Source: an uncultured Lachnospira sp. (lineage in GTDB: Bacteria > Bacillota > Clostridia > Lachnospirales > Lachnospiraceae). From it: a DNA stretch of 64,000 bases. A model generated the notes under the pieces. The model did not search any database. It was not told where the DNA came from and was given only the letters and a program-made list of their open reading frames with translations. Positions 1 through 9,021 of the stretch are shown here, piece after piece (positions within the stretch are counted from its first letter, which is position 1; the number at the start of each line of letters is the position of its first letter). The stretch is taken from the NCBI GenBank assembly GCA_910589305.1, contig CAJUTV010000008.1, forward strand, positions 1 through 64,000, read 5' to 3'. The translations under genes were made by a program, and so were the position numbers.

Positions 1-26
1 ATCACAGGCTTATAGCCGCAGAGCAA

Positions 27-47
27 ACCACCAGCTTAGCTGGTGGT
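27..47. repeat. Perfect palindromic hairpin downstream of the XRE gene
   Basis: Arms ACCACCAGCT (27-36) and AGCTGGTGGT (38-47) are perfect inverted repeats around one base. The hairpin lies 24 bases beyond the stop codon of the minus-strand XRE gene and could end its transcript, although only a short T stretch follows on that strand. It could also be the end of a mobile element cut by the window edge; nothing further can be seen. Confidence 0.5.
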
Positions 48-70
48 CCTGATTTATCAGTAAAGTAGCT

Positions 71-580
71 TCACATTTTCTTCCATGTCAAGAAAATTCC
101 GATTATTGCCCCTATAAAGATAATCGGTGCTAATCTAATAAATAACCACTCAAATGCGTGAAAACCAACTCCAACAACGGCGGTTTCAGAAGAACTATAG
201 TCCCACCCAAAATAAGGGCTATTTAATACTATTAAGGCCACAAAAATTGCTGCTATGACTACACACAATGAGATAAGTAGCCAATAAACAAATTTTCTTC
301 TTGTGGTTTTCCTTTGTGCCAGTTGTAAGTTTATAACTTCCAATTTTTCAGAGATTGCTTTTACGTTATCAACCTCCGTTTCAATAACAGTTTCTCCAAG
401 CAATGTGCTTACAGGCGTTTCAAGTACTTCCGATATGGAAATCAATAGATTAGAATCGGGAACGGACAATCCTTGCTCCCATTTAGAAACGGTTTGCCGC
501 ACTACATTTAACTTGATAGCAAGTTCTTGTTGCGAAAGTCCTTTTGATTTTCGGATTGTTTTAATATTTTCGCTTAGCAT
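71..580 (-). CDS. XRE-family regulator with C-terminal membrane segments
   Basis: A 169-residue protein. Residues 1-65 form a Cro/C1-type helix-turn-helix (LSQQELAIKLNVVRQTVSKWEQG is the recognition region), followed by a short linker. Two hydrophobic segments lie at about 98-120 and 143-165, so this is a membrane-tethered DNA-binding protein. The ATG at 580 has an AAAGGAGG ribosome site. Such proteins are common in Firmicutes and usually act as local regulators, sometimes for neighbouring transporters; no partner gene is visible here. Its promoter region contains a palindrome that could be its own operator. The target is unknown. Confidence 0.85.
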   Translation of the reverse strand: MLSENIKTIRKSKGLSQQELAIKLNVVRQTVSKWEQGLSVPDSNLLISISEVLETPVSTLLGETVIETEVDNVKAISEKLEVINLQLAQRKTTRRKFVYWLLISLCVVIAAIFVALIVLNSPYFGWDYSSSETAVVGVGFHAFEWLFIRLAPIIFIGAIIGIFLTWKKM

Positions 581-620
581 TAGGGATAACCTCCTTTCTT
601 TTAGTCTTTGTCACAATGAA

Positions 621-655
621 ATTATATGAAGAATTGCCCGTTGCTACAAGCAACG
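621..655 (-). promoter_or_regulatory. Promoter and palindromic operator of the XRE gene
   Basis: Read on the minus strand, TTGTAG (649-644) and TATAAT (626-621) are separated by 17 bases and lie about 40 bases upstream of the XRE start. A palindrome with arms CGTTGCT and AGCAACG (639-655) covers the -35 element, the usual position for a repressor operator. Autoregulation is inferred from position only. Confidence 0.5.
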
Positions 656-889
656 AATTTTAACATTCAAGTATAGCAGCAATTTTTGTTCCATCATTTT
701 ATGGAATTGTAATTTTTTATGTCACAAAATAGCAGGTTACCATTTATCAGCATATATATATTCCTTTATAATACATGAACATTAGACACTATCGGTAATA
801 AATCTTTATAAGGCTAGTGTAAATCAACCATTAGATAGATGGTTATGCTTTTTATGTAGAAAATTGTTGAAAAAGATAAATTTATTTTT

Positions 890-975
890 TAACCTCATCA
901 GTTACGATAGTAGCTATGAGGTTAGGGTGTCAAACACCCGAGTAAGTAGCGTAGCGGATTGCGAGTATCCGCTTA
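890..975 (+). repeat. Composite hairpin repeat, copy 1 (short form)
   Basis: TAACCTCAT (890-898) pairs with ATGAGGTTA (916-924). A GGGTGT/ACACCC hairpin (924-939) and an AGCGGAT/ATCCGCT hairpin (953-973) follow. The same ordered blocks occur at 24513-24670, 51308-51468 (minus strand) and, in part, at 30625-30720 and 32542-32577. This copy lacks the central nested hairpin of the 51 kb copy. The 581-1273 gap otherwise holds only AT-rich DNA plus the promoter regions of the two divergent genes. Confidence 0.7.
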
Positions 976-1273
976 ACTTTAAATATAAAAAATTGGTTGG
1001 ATAAATTAAAATTATGTTAAATATTGTGTTATACTATTTATTAATACTAATAGAAAAAATGTAATATAATTTTGCAAAAGTAAGGGTGAAAATTATATAT
1101 ATTGCATAAAAAAATGTATTTGAAATAGTGAAAAGGGAGAAAAAAATGTAGTTTTATAAAATAGCATTGCATAAGTTAAAAGTACATTTTATAATTATTT
1201 TATAAAATTTGTTAAAAAATTATCTAAAATAATAGTTAGATTTTTTTAACACCAAAGGAGGTTGATTTAATTA

Positions 1274-4200
1274 ATGAATCTAAAAAGACTGACAAAAAAA
1301 GGGTTGTGTATTTTTTTGTCAATGCTTATGGTTTTTACGTCCATTCAGTTTATGCCTGGAAAGGTCTTTGCGGAAGACACACCAGTGCCAGTGGACGGAA
1401 CCACAGTTGACACACCTCAGATGGGGGAAACATATTATTTTGATTTTCAAGATAATACAAGTAATATCTGGGACAAAGGAGATGCAGCAGAAGCAGCACA
1501 GGGAACTCAGATAAAAACTGGAACAATGGGATTGATGACTGTTGTAAGAACTACAGGGTATCATAGTAAGGACCATGGTATACAAGGGCAGGCAGAATTT
1601 GAATTTAAGGTGCCAGGCAATTGTACGATTATGGTTGGAGGCTGTAGTTTTACAGGTCCAAATGATAAGTTTACAGTATCATCAACAACAGGAACATTTG
1701 ATGTTGCCGAAAAATCAGGTCATACAACAAATTGTTATAATCCAAAAACAACCGATGGAAGCGACCGTATAACATTTACATACACAGGAGAAGCTGGAAC
1801 TATTAAATTTGTATCACCAGGTTCATATATTCCAAGAATTGAGATTACATCAGAAAAAGAAGATGAAGGTGTAATCAAATATGGGAATGGTCTTAATGTA
1901 TCTAATCCAGTGATGGGTGGAACCTATTATTTTGATTTTACAGATACGAAAAGTGCTATTTGGGATAAAGATGAAGCAACAGATGCAGTACAGGGAACCA
2001 TGATGAAAACTGGAACAATGGGATTGATAACCGTAGACCAAACTACAAATTATCATAATGATCATGGTATTGCAGGTGCAGCACAATTTACATTTAAAGT
2101 GGCAGGAAATTGTATGATTAAGATTGGTGGCTGTTTCTTTAGCGGTGCTAATGATGAGTTTACTGTTTCTTCATCTACAGGGACATTTGATGTCACACAA
2201 AAACCAGCAAAGACACAAAGTTGTTATACGAATGATAAAAGCACTTTTGTGACATTTGTATACACTGGTGAGGCAGGAACTGTAACATTGAAAACGACAG
2301 GTGGTTATCTTCCAAGAATTGAAATTGTACATGAAAAAGAGCCTGAACCTTTTGTAGCGCGTCCGATTGAAGTCTGGGATTTTGCTGCAAAGCAAGAAAG
2401 TGATACAACACTTTATCATAACAATATCACAGCTGATGAGTGGACGAAGACAGGAGTTGTAAATGCAGATGGAACATTGAATACAGATATAACAAAGACT
2501 GTAAAATTTGGTTCATTAACCATGTGTTATGAAAATGGTGATAGATTATATGGTGCAGTTAATGATTTCACATTTAATGATTACAATCAAATATCATACA
2601 GCGATGGATATGTTTCAGACGGACTTTGGTATTGTAATGGAAAAGGCGGTAATGCACGTCGCTATGTTACGATTGATAATGTAAGGGCAGGAGATAAAAT
2701 TATCGCATATCTAGGTTCCCATACAGTAGAGGTAGATGAAGTTCATTTCTTATATAAGGGAGCAGATGGAACACAGGATGATACAGCTTCGATTGGCAAT
2801 AAAGTTTGCAATCGTTATGAGTTTATCGCAGAGTATGATGGTACTTATCAAATTTATGTTGGTGCTACAACGAATGTAAAGCCAGTTTGGCATAGAATTG
2901 TTCAGGTGCCAATCGCAGAAGTGACTGGTACAATTGATACAGCTTCAACGAATATTGCCAATTATGGTGTTAAATTTATTAATGGTTCAACAGGGAAAGA
3001 AATCGAGGCAAAAGTGCAAGATGGTGCATTTACTGCTTATCTTACACCAGGATATAGCTATACAGCAGTTCTTACAGGTGTTGTAGGCTATGGATTTACA
3101 GATGATACAAAAAACGTTACAGTAAAAGACAGCAGCGTTTTAAGCGGTATGTCTGGCGTAGTGTTGACTGTGGAAGAAAAAGATGTGGCACAGTTAAGCG
3201 GAAAAGTAGTAGGATTTGAAAGTGGATATGATTTATCCAATGTTAAGATTGTTTTAGAAGCTGCACCAGATTCGCAGAAGGAAAATATTTCGTTCCAGAT
3301 AAATGATGATAATACATATAGTGTATATGTGGAAACAGGTGTAGATTATACCATTACTATAACAGGTGCAAACGATTATGATGTAACAGGTGACAATGTA
3401 ATCAACTTAACAGCAAATCAAACAAAAGATATTACTGTTGCAAAAAAGACTGTCTATACAGTATCTGGAGATTTTATTGGATTGAAAGATGGCGATTCGG
3501 TTACTTCACTTACATTTGTCAATATGGATGATAAATATGAGTATTCTGCTGCAATTACAGGAAATTCATATTCAATATCATTGAGAAACGGCACATATGA
3601 GGTAAAGGCAGAGGCAAGCGGATATGATACACTTTCTCATGTAATCGTAAAAGATAAGGATGTTCCAAGAGATTTGTTATTTACAACAAATAGTTCTGTA
3701 ACATTGCCGCTTGTAAAAGACATCTATGTTGGCTGTCCAGAACAAGCCAATAATTACGATACAGTAAGAGCAGCCGTTGCAGCTTGTAAGGCTATGAAAC
3801 CAGCTAGTGAAGCAGATAGAATTACTGTGCATATTGCACCAGGCGTTTACAGAGAACAGGTTATTATAGATACACCTTACATTTCATTTGTTAATACCAA
3901 TCCAGAAGAAGAAGTATTGCTTACATGGTATTATGGTATTGGATATGTGTATTATAGTATTGGTTCAGATGGATATTATTCAGAGGCGGCAGCCTTTGAT
4001 AAATATGAAAAAAATACTGCACAAAAGTGGGGGGCAGCAACTTATATTAAAGGAAGCGCAACAGCATTCCGTGCAGAAAATATAACATTTGAAGCATCGT
4101 TTAACAAGTATCTTACAGAAGAAGAAGTTGCAGATGGTGTAGAGCCAGGTGGAAGAGACATAAAGAATTATGATAGAACAGCACCAAATGCAGATGTAAC

Positions 4201-5980
4201 TTCGCGTAATGCTACTGAACGAGCAGCAGCGCTTGCGGTTGAGGGCAATCATTCTGAGTTTTATAACTGTAAGATAGTCAGCAGCCAGGATACACTTTTT
4301 ACAGGTAATGATAGTACGAGTTACTTTAAAAATTGCTTTATTGATGGCAATACCGATTATATTTTTGGTGGCGGAGATTTTATATTTGATGCCTGTGAAT
4401 TAAGTTTTTATGGATATAGTGATACAGAGGCAAGCGGATATATTACAGCAGCAACAGAGGCAATTAATTCAGGATATGTTTTTAGAAATTGTTTGATTAG
4501 TGCAAACAGTAACTTAAAAAAGACACCAGGATATTTAGGAAGACCATGGGGTCAACATGCAACAGTGGCATATATCAATACAAAGTTAGAATCAAGCACT
4601 GTACTTACACCAGTTGGTTGGAATGAAATGAGTGTTAAACCAGAATTGGCAAATTATAAAGAATTTAACACAACCATACTTGGCGGTGAAAAGGCAGATA
4701 CATCAAAGAGAACTTCAGGAACGGTTCAAACTTCAAATCCATTTGCAGATATTGAAGCAGTATTTGCAGGCTGGACACCAGTGTATTATACAAAAGAAAG
4801 CAGTACGGTAGCATTAGAAGAGGCTCTTGCAATTGAAGGAGAGGCTAAGTCTGGGGAAACATTGGAAGCTGTATTTTCATTGGGTGATAATGAAGGTGCA
4901 AATGTTTCAACAATTCAATGGTATAGAGTGACAGAGGACGGACAGGAGACACTTGTAAAAACCTCTCTAGCTTATCTTGACCGCACTTATACAATATCCG
5001 CAGATGACAAAGAATGTTATATTAAAGCGGTTGTAACTCCAGAAACAATTGGGGGAACATTAGGAACAGCAGTAGACTGTACAACGGAAAGTAGAGTTGA
5101 TGTCATTGAAAAAGCAGATTATACAGAAGTAGATGCGGCAATAGCGGAAGCAGAGAAGTTAAATGCTGAAGATTATGTAGACTTTAGCAAGGTAACAGAA
5201 GCTATAGAAGCAGTAGTAAGAGACTTGCCAAAGACAGAACAAAGCAGAGTTGATGCAATGGCACAGGCAATTTTGGATGCGATAGCAGCATTGGAAGAAA
5301 AGCCAGCAGTCGTTGAAAAGGCAGATTATACAGAAGTAGATGCGGCAATAGCGGAAGCAGAGAAGTTAAATGCTGAAGATTATGTAGACTTTAGCAAGGT
5401 AACAGAAGCTATAGAAGCAGTAGTAAGAGACTTGCCAAAGACAGAACAAAGCAGAGTTGATGCAATGGCACAGGCAATTTTGGATGCGATAACAGCATTG
5501 GAAGAAAAGCCAGTAGTCGTTGAAAAGGCAGATTATACAGAAGTAGATAAAGCAATAGCGGAAGCAGAGAAGTTAAATGCCGAAGATTATGTAAACTTTA
5601 GCAAAGTAACAGAGGCTATTAATGCAGTAGTAAGAGATTTGCCAAAGACAGAGCAAAGCAGAGTTGATGCAATGGCAAAAGCGATTACGGATGCGATAGC
5701 AGCATTAGATAAAAAGCCAGCTTCTATCAAGATTGGTGATGTAGATGGAGATGGAGATAGAGATGCAACCGATGCTATACTTTTAAGAAAATATTTAGCA
5801 GGTATGAAGAACTTAGATGTAACAATTAATGAGAAAGCATGTGATGTAAATGGAGATGGAGTTATCGATGTTCGTGATGCCATTCTTCTTTTGAAACATT
5901 TAGCTCAATTGATTGATATTGATGTTCTTTTTGGTCAAAAGCAAGGTGATTTTATCAAAAAAGAAGAAATAAGCTTATAA
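1274..5980 (+). CDS. Secreted multidomain pectinesterase with FIVAR repeats and dockerin
   Basis: A 1568-residue exported enzyme predicted to remove methyl esters from pectin. A signal peptide (about 1-33) is followed by two copies of a ~145-residue domain (48-195, 205-353) and a third domain (about 362-548) beginning with the motif IEVWDFAAK, all probably carbohydrate-binding. Three beta-sandwich repeats (549-813) come next. The CE8 beta-helix spans about 815-1165 with expected residues D1006 (in SSQDTLF), D1028 (in NTDYIFGG) and R1090 (in LGRPWG). Three 69-residue FIVAR-like repeats start at residue 1279. A type I dockerin (about 1485-1547) has two calcium loops, DVDGDGDRDATD and DVNGDGVIDVRD. 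The start has an AGGAGG site. Catalytic assignment is secure; the N-terminal domains are inferred. Confidence 0.93.
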   Translation: MNLKRLTKKGLCIFLSMLMVFTSIQFMPGKVFAEDTPVPVDGTTVDTPQMGETYYFDFQDNTSNIWDKGDAAEAAQGTQIKTGTMGLMTVVRTTGYHSKDHGIQGQAEFEFKVPGNCTIMVGGCSFTGPNDKFTVSSTTGTFDVAEKSGHTTNCYNPKTTDGSDRITFTYTGEAGTIKFVSPGSYIPRIEITSEKEDEGVIKYGNGLNVSNPVMGGTYYFDFTDTKSAIWDKDEATDAVQGTMMKTGTMGLITVDQTTNYHNDHGIAGAAQFTFKVAGNCMIKIGGCFFSGANDEFTVSSSTGTFDVTQKPAKTQSCYTNDKSTFVTFVYTGEAGTVTLKTTGGYLPRIEIVHEKEPEPFVARPIEVWDFAAKQESDTTLYHNNITADEWTKTGVVNADGTLNTDITKTVKFGSLTMCYENGDRLYGAVNDFTFNDYNQISYSDGYVSDGLWYCNGKGGNARRYVTIDNVRAGDKIIAYLGSHTVEVDEVHFLYKGADGTQDDTASIGNKVCNRYEFIAEYDGTYQIYVGATTNVKPVWHRIVQVPIAEVTGTIDTASTNIANYGVKFINGSTGKEIEAKVQDGAFTAYLTPGYSYTAVLTGVVGYGFTDDTKNVTVKDSSVLSGMSGVVLTVEEKDVAQLSGKVVGFESGYDLSNVKIVLEAAPDSQKENISFQINDDNTYSVYVETGVDYTITITGANDYDVTGDNVINLTANQTKDITVAKKTVYTVSGDFIGLKDGDSVTSLTFVNMDDKYEYSAAITGNSYSISLRNGTYEVKAEASGYDTLSHVIVKDKDVPRDLLFTTNSSVTLPLVKDIYVGCPEQANNYDTVRAAVAACKAMKPASEADRITVHIAPGVYREQVIIDTPYISFVNTNPEEEVLLTWYYGIGYVYYSIGSDGYYSEAAAFDKYEKNTAQKWGAATYIKGSATAFRAENITFEASFNKYLTEEEVADGVEPGGRDIKNYDRTAPNADVTSRNATERAAALAVEGNHSEFYNCKIVSSQDTLFTGNDSTSYFKNCFIDGNTDYIFGGGDFIFDACELSFYGYSDTEASGYITAATEAINSGYVFRNCLISANSNLKKTPGYLGRPWGQHATVAYINTKLESSTVLTPVGWNEMSVKPELANYKEFNTTILGGEKADTSKRTSGTVQTSNPFADIEAVFAGWTPVYYTKESSTVALEEALAIEGEAKSGETLEAVFSLGDNEGANVSTIQWYRVTEDGQETLVKTSLAYLDRTYTISADDKECYIKAVVTPETIGGTLGTAVDCTTESRVDVIEKADYTEVDAAIAEAEKLNAEDYVDFSKVTEAIEAVVRDLPKTEQSRVDAMAQAILDAIAALEEKPAVVEKADYTEVDAAIAEAEKLNAEDYVDFSKVTEAIEAVVRDLPKTEQSRVDAMAQAILDAITALEEKPVVVEKADYTEVDKAIAEAEKLNAEDYVNFSKVTEAINAVVRDLPKTEQSRVDAMAKAITDAIAALDKKPASIKIGDVDGDGDRDATDAILLRKYLAGMKNLDVTINEKACDVNGDGVIDVRDAILLLKHLAQLIDIDVLFGQKQGDFIKKEEISL
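5108..5728 (+). repeat. Three tandem 207-bp repeats inside the pectinesterase gene
   Basis: Units begin at 5108, 5315 and 5522 with an exact 207-bp period (69 codons). Units 1 and 2 differ at only about three positions, whereas unit 3 is more diverged, so the duplication of units 1 and 2 looks recent. They encode helical FIVAR-type modules. Confidence 0.9.
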
Positions 5981-6043
5981 GATTAAATTATTTCTACCTT
6001 TAGTGGGAATATCTTTCTGAAAAGGGAGAATTTTTATAAGGCT

Positions 6044-6076
6044 TAGGGGATGCATATATATGCATCCCCTATTTTT
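6044..6076 (+). terminator. Intrinsic terminator after the pectinesterase gene
   Basis: TAGGGGATGCAT and ATGCATCCCCTA form a long GC-rich stem (6044-6071) followed directly by TTTTT. It lies 63 bases past the stop codon. Confidence 0.92.
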
Positions 6077-6236
6077 ATCGTAGTAATCCATAAGCTCTCT
6101 GCAATATGGATATGCAAATATTCTATAGTATTTATGCCAAAATTTATAAATATTGATAAAAATTATCATCAGTAAGAATTTACATATGTTCAGTAAAGGT
6201 GTAAAATTTTATTATTGAAAAAATAAGGAGATAATA

Positions 6237-7817
6237 ATGATGATAGCGGATTATAAAAATAGAGGAATTACCCTTTTAAAGAAGGGACAGAAGGGAATAA
6301 TTCATGCTATATTTAGCCGTTTTGGATTGATTTTTTTGTTATTGATTATACAAGTTCTTATTCTTTTTAGCATTTTTCAATGGTTTGAGGAATTTATACC
6401 GCATATTTTTGGTGGAACGATGCTGTTTACTGCTGTGATGGTTATTTATCTTTTAAATAGTCCAATTAATCCTACAGCAAAAATTACATGGCTTATTGTG
6501 GTGATGCTGTTGCCAGTATTTGGTGTATTTTTATTTTTGTATACACAAAGTGATATTGGACATAGAGTTTTGAAAAAACGTATTAATCAAATTATTACGG
6601 ATACAAAAAAATATATATGTCAATCCAATGATGTAATGGAACATTTAAAAAAGGAATGTTCAAGTGTAGCAGCCTTAGCACATTATATAAATAAAAGAGG
6701 CTGTCATTCTGTATTTGAAAATACATCTGTTACTTATTTTCCTTTGGGCGAGAATAAGTTTGATGAAATGTTAAGACAGCTTGAAGAAGCAAAACATTTT
6801 ATTTTTATGGAATATTTTATTGTAAGCGAAGGGCTTATGTGGGGGAAAGTATTAGAGATACTTGCAAAAAAAGCTGCACAAGGCGTAGATGTCCGTATAA
6901 TGTATGATGGAACCTGTGAATTTGCGCTGCTGCCGCGTGATTATCCAAAACGTTTGAAAGCTTTGGGGATTCGGTGTAAGGTATTTGCACCAGTGTCGCC
7001 TTTTGTTTCTACGTGCTATAACTATAGAGACCACCGAAAGATTTTAGTGATTGATGGACATACGGCTTTTAATGGAGGTGTGAATTTAGCAGATGAGTAT
7101 ATTAATGAGAAAGTAAAGTTTGGGCATTGGAAAGATACGGCTGTTATGTTAAAAGGTGATGCAGTCAAAAGTTTTACCTTAATGTTTTTGCAGATGTGGG
7201 GGATTGATGAACGACAAGAGAAGTATGCACATTTTTTAGCGTATTCATCGTTACCTGTAAAAGAGGCGGCAGGATATGTTATTCCTTATGGGGATTGTCC
7301 ATTGAATAATGATAAGTTGGGAGAGCGAGTATATATGGATATTTTAAATCGCTCGGTGTCTTATGTGCATATTATGACGCCCTATCTTATTTTAGATGGA
7401 GAGATGGAAACAGCGATTAAATTTGCCGCTGAGAGAGGCGTGGAAGTTGTATTATTGTTGCCGGGCATACCAGATAAGGCGATACCATATGCGTTGGCAA
7501 AGACACATTATGCTTCTTTGCTCAAATCAGGTGTGAAAATATATGAATATACGCCTGGATTTGTCCATGCAAAAGTATTTGTCAGTGATTCCACAGAGGC
7601 AGTTGTTGGGACAATTAATCTGGATTATCGCAGTTTGTATCATCATTTTGAATGTGCTACGTATTTATACCATGTGGATTGTATTGAAGAAATTGAAGCA
7701 GATTTTCAGTATACGCTTACAAAATGCAGACGTATTACAATGGAAACGGCACGAAAAGAAAAGTGGACAGTAAAATTAACAGGTTGTCTTATGAAAGTGA
7801 TTGCTCCATTGTTATAA
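6237..7817 (+). CDS. cls: Cardiolipin synthase (phospholipase D family)
   Basis: A 526-residue membrane protein predicted to join two phosphatidylglycerol molecules into cardiolipin. Two transmembrane segments (about 28-50 and 58-100) precede two PLD domains. The HKD motifs are visible: HRKILVIDG near residue 265 and HAKVFVSD near residue 443, each followed by the usual G/N-rich stretch (FNGGVNLADEY, VGTINLDYRS). The start ATG at 6237 follows AAGGAG at 6225-6230. It appears to be a single-gene unit. Confidence 0.9.
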   Translation: MMIADYKNRGITLLKKGQKGIIHAIFSRFGLIFLLLIIQVLILFSIFQWFEEFIPHIFGGTMLFTAVMVIYLLNSPINPTAKITWLIVVMLLPVFGVFLFLYTQSDIGHRVLKKRINQIITDTKKYICQSNDVMEHLKKECSSVAALAHYINKRGCHSVFENTSVTYFPLGENKFDEMLRQLEEAKHFIFMEYFIVSEGLMWGKVLEILAKKAAQGVDVRIMYDGTCEFALLPRDYPKRLKALGIRCKVFAPVSPFVSTCYNYRDHRKILVIDGHTAFNGGVNLADEYINEKVKFGHWKDTAVMLKGDAVKSFTLMFLQMWGIDERQEKYAHFLAYSSLPVKEAAGYVIPYGDCPLNNDKLGERVYMDILNRSVSYVHIMTPYLILDGEMETAIKFAAERGVEVVLLLPGIPDKAIPYALAKTHYASLLKSGVKIYEYTPGFVHAKVFVSDSTEAVVGTINLDYRSLYHHFECATYLYHVDCIEEIEADFQYTLTKCRRITMETARKEKWTVKLTGCLMKVIAPLL

Positions 7818-7916
7818 GAAATGAAATTTTATAGTTTTACAGTGATTGTTTCAGTATTTATTGAGATACTGGCTAAAAAACATTTGCTTAAAAATTTATG
7901 GCAATACTTTATAAAG

Positions 7917-7927
7917 TATGCTATAAT
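7917..7927 (+). promoter_or_regulatory. Extended -10 promoter upstream of tpiA
   Basis: TGCTATAAT (7919-7927) is a strong extended -10 element about 200 bases upstream of tpiA. The -35 region is poor (TGGCAA at 17 bases). It implies a long leader that includes the structured element at 7994-8118. Confidence 0.5.
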
Positions 7928-7993
7928 ATTTCCAAAATTTTGTAGAATTGAGGTTATAGCAGGAAAAATAATGTAAAACATGTATTTTTCACA

Positions 7994-8118
7994 AGCAAAT
8001 AAATTTGCTGCCTATTTGTGCTGAAGCGTCATAAATAAGGGGTATGCAACAATAGAAATGGTCTTTGCAACGGTTTTAGCAGTTTTTTCTATTGTATCAG
8101 TTCTGCAATACGCTTCGG
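7994..8118 (+). promoter_or_regulatory. Structured leader of tpiA: hairpins plus loop-to-SD pseudoknot
   Basis: A first hairpin has arms AGCAAAT/ATTTGCT (7994-8009). A second has arms ATTTGTG (8014-8020) and CATAAAT (8030-8036) around the loop CTGAAGCGT (8021-8029). That whole 9-base loop is complementary, with one G-U, to ACGCTTCGG at 8110-8118, just 3 bases before the GGAGG ribosome site. Between them ACAATAGAAA and TTTCTATTGT (near 8049-8058 and 8086-8095) form another stem. The layout matches the leaders of gpmI, yhbY, the amidohydrolase and minE. The pairing is read from sequence; any regulatory role is inferred. Confidence 0.65.
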
Positions 8119-8132
8119 AATGGAGGATTTTT

Positions 8133-8879
8133 ATGCGTAAAAAGATGGTTGCAGGAAATTGGAAGATGAATATGACACCAAGTCAGGCTGTTGAGTTGGC
8201 AGGTGAATTAAAGAATACAGCAGTAAATGATACAGTTGATGTAGTATTTTGTGTGCCAGCAATTGATATTGTTCCAGTTGTAAATGAAGTGAAAAAAACT
8301 GCAGTAAAGGTTGGAGCCGAAAATATGTATTATGAGGAAAAAGGCGCCTATACAGGTGAGATTGCTCCTGATATGTTAGTTGATGCAGGTGTTGAGTACG
8401 TTATTATTGGACACTCTGAACGAAGAGAATATTTTAAAGAGTCTGATGAGATGATTAATAAAAAAGTTAAAAAGGCATTAGAGCATCAGCTTGTACCAAT
8501 TCTTTGCTGCGGAGAGAGCCTTGCACAGCGTGAGGAAGGCATTACGCTTACCTTTATAAAAGGGCAAATTGAGGCTGCGTTTGCTGATATCAGCGCAGAA
8601 GATGCCGTTAAGGTTGTTATAGCTTATGAGCCAATATGGGCTATTGGAACAGGCAAAGTTGCTACATCTGAACAGGCACAAGAAGTCTGCAAAGCTATTC
8701 GAGAAAATATCAGGTCAATCTATGGAGATGCGGCAGCAGATGTTATTCGTATTCTTTATGGCGGCAGTGTCAATGCTCAAAATGCGGCTGAATTGTTTGC
8801 GCAGGAAGATATTGATGGCGGTCTTGTTGGAGGAGCCAGCTTAAAGCCAGAATTTGCAAATATTGTAAATTATAAATAA
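8133..8879 (+). CDS. tpiA: Triosephosphate isomerase
   Basis: A 248-residue cytosolic glycolytic enzyme interconverting dihydroxyacetone phosphate and glyceraldehyde 3-phosphate. The substrate lysine is in GNWKMN, the electrophilic histidine in IIGHSERR, the catalytic glutamate in AYEPIWAIGTGK, and the phosphate-binding region in YGGSVN. The ATG at 8133 is chosen because GGAGG lies at 8122-8126 and family homology starts at MRKKMVAGNWK. An in-frame extension upstream would run through the structured leader. It heads tpiA-gpmI-secG-rnr-smpB; gap and pgk, often adjacent in Firmicutes, are not in the window. Confidence 0.97.
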   Translation: MRKKMVAGNWKMNMTPSQAVELAGELKNTAVNDTVDVVFCVPAIDIVPVVNEVKKTAVKVGAENMYYEEKGAYTGEIAPDMLVDAGVEYVIIGHSERREYFKESDEMINKKVKKALEHQLVPILCCGESLAQREEGITLTFIKGQIEAAFADISAEDAVKVVIAYEPIWAIGTGKVATSEQAQEVCKAIRENIRSIYGDAAADVIRILYGGSVNAQNAAELFAQEDIDGGLVGGASLKPEFANIVNYK

Positions 8880-8939
8880 TTACATTTTTTTAAAGATGTG
8901 TTATATTAATAGTGTCTGTAATGAAAATACAGATAAAAA

Positions 8940-9005
8940 ACAAGATTTGTGTTGGTGTGTTGATTGTCACAAACTTGTAAAAATTTTTGTGTAATAAAGC
9001 AACAC
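8940..9005 (+). promoter_or_regulatory. Structured leader of gpmI: hairpin loop complementary to the SD-proximal segment
   Basis: Arms ACAAGATTTGTG (8940-8951) and CACAAACTTGT (8968-8978) form an 11-bp stem with one bulged A. The loop carries GTGTTG (8957-8962), complementary to CAACAC at 9000-9005, six bases before the GAGG ribosome site (9012-9015). The stem sequence closely resembles that of the minE leader (ACAAGTTTGTGTA) although the loops differ. Confidence 0.6.
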
Positions 9006-9021
9006 GAAAGTGAGGAAAATA

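Noticed and set aside
5108..5728. Regular repeats considered as a possible CRISPR-like array
   Set aside because: The 207-bp units are contiguous coding repeats within the pectinesterase frame, without spacers or cas genes. No CRISPR array is visible in the window.
8058..8132. In-frame N-terminal extension of tpiA beginning at 8058
   Set aside because: It runs through the structured leader, has no ribosome site and lacks homology to triosephosphate isomerase; GGAGG at 8122 sets the start at 8133.
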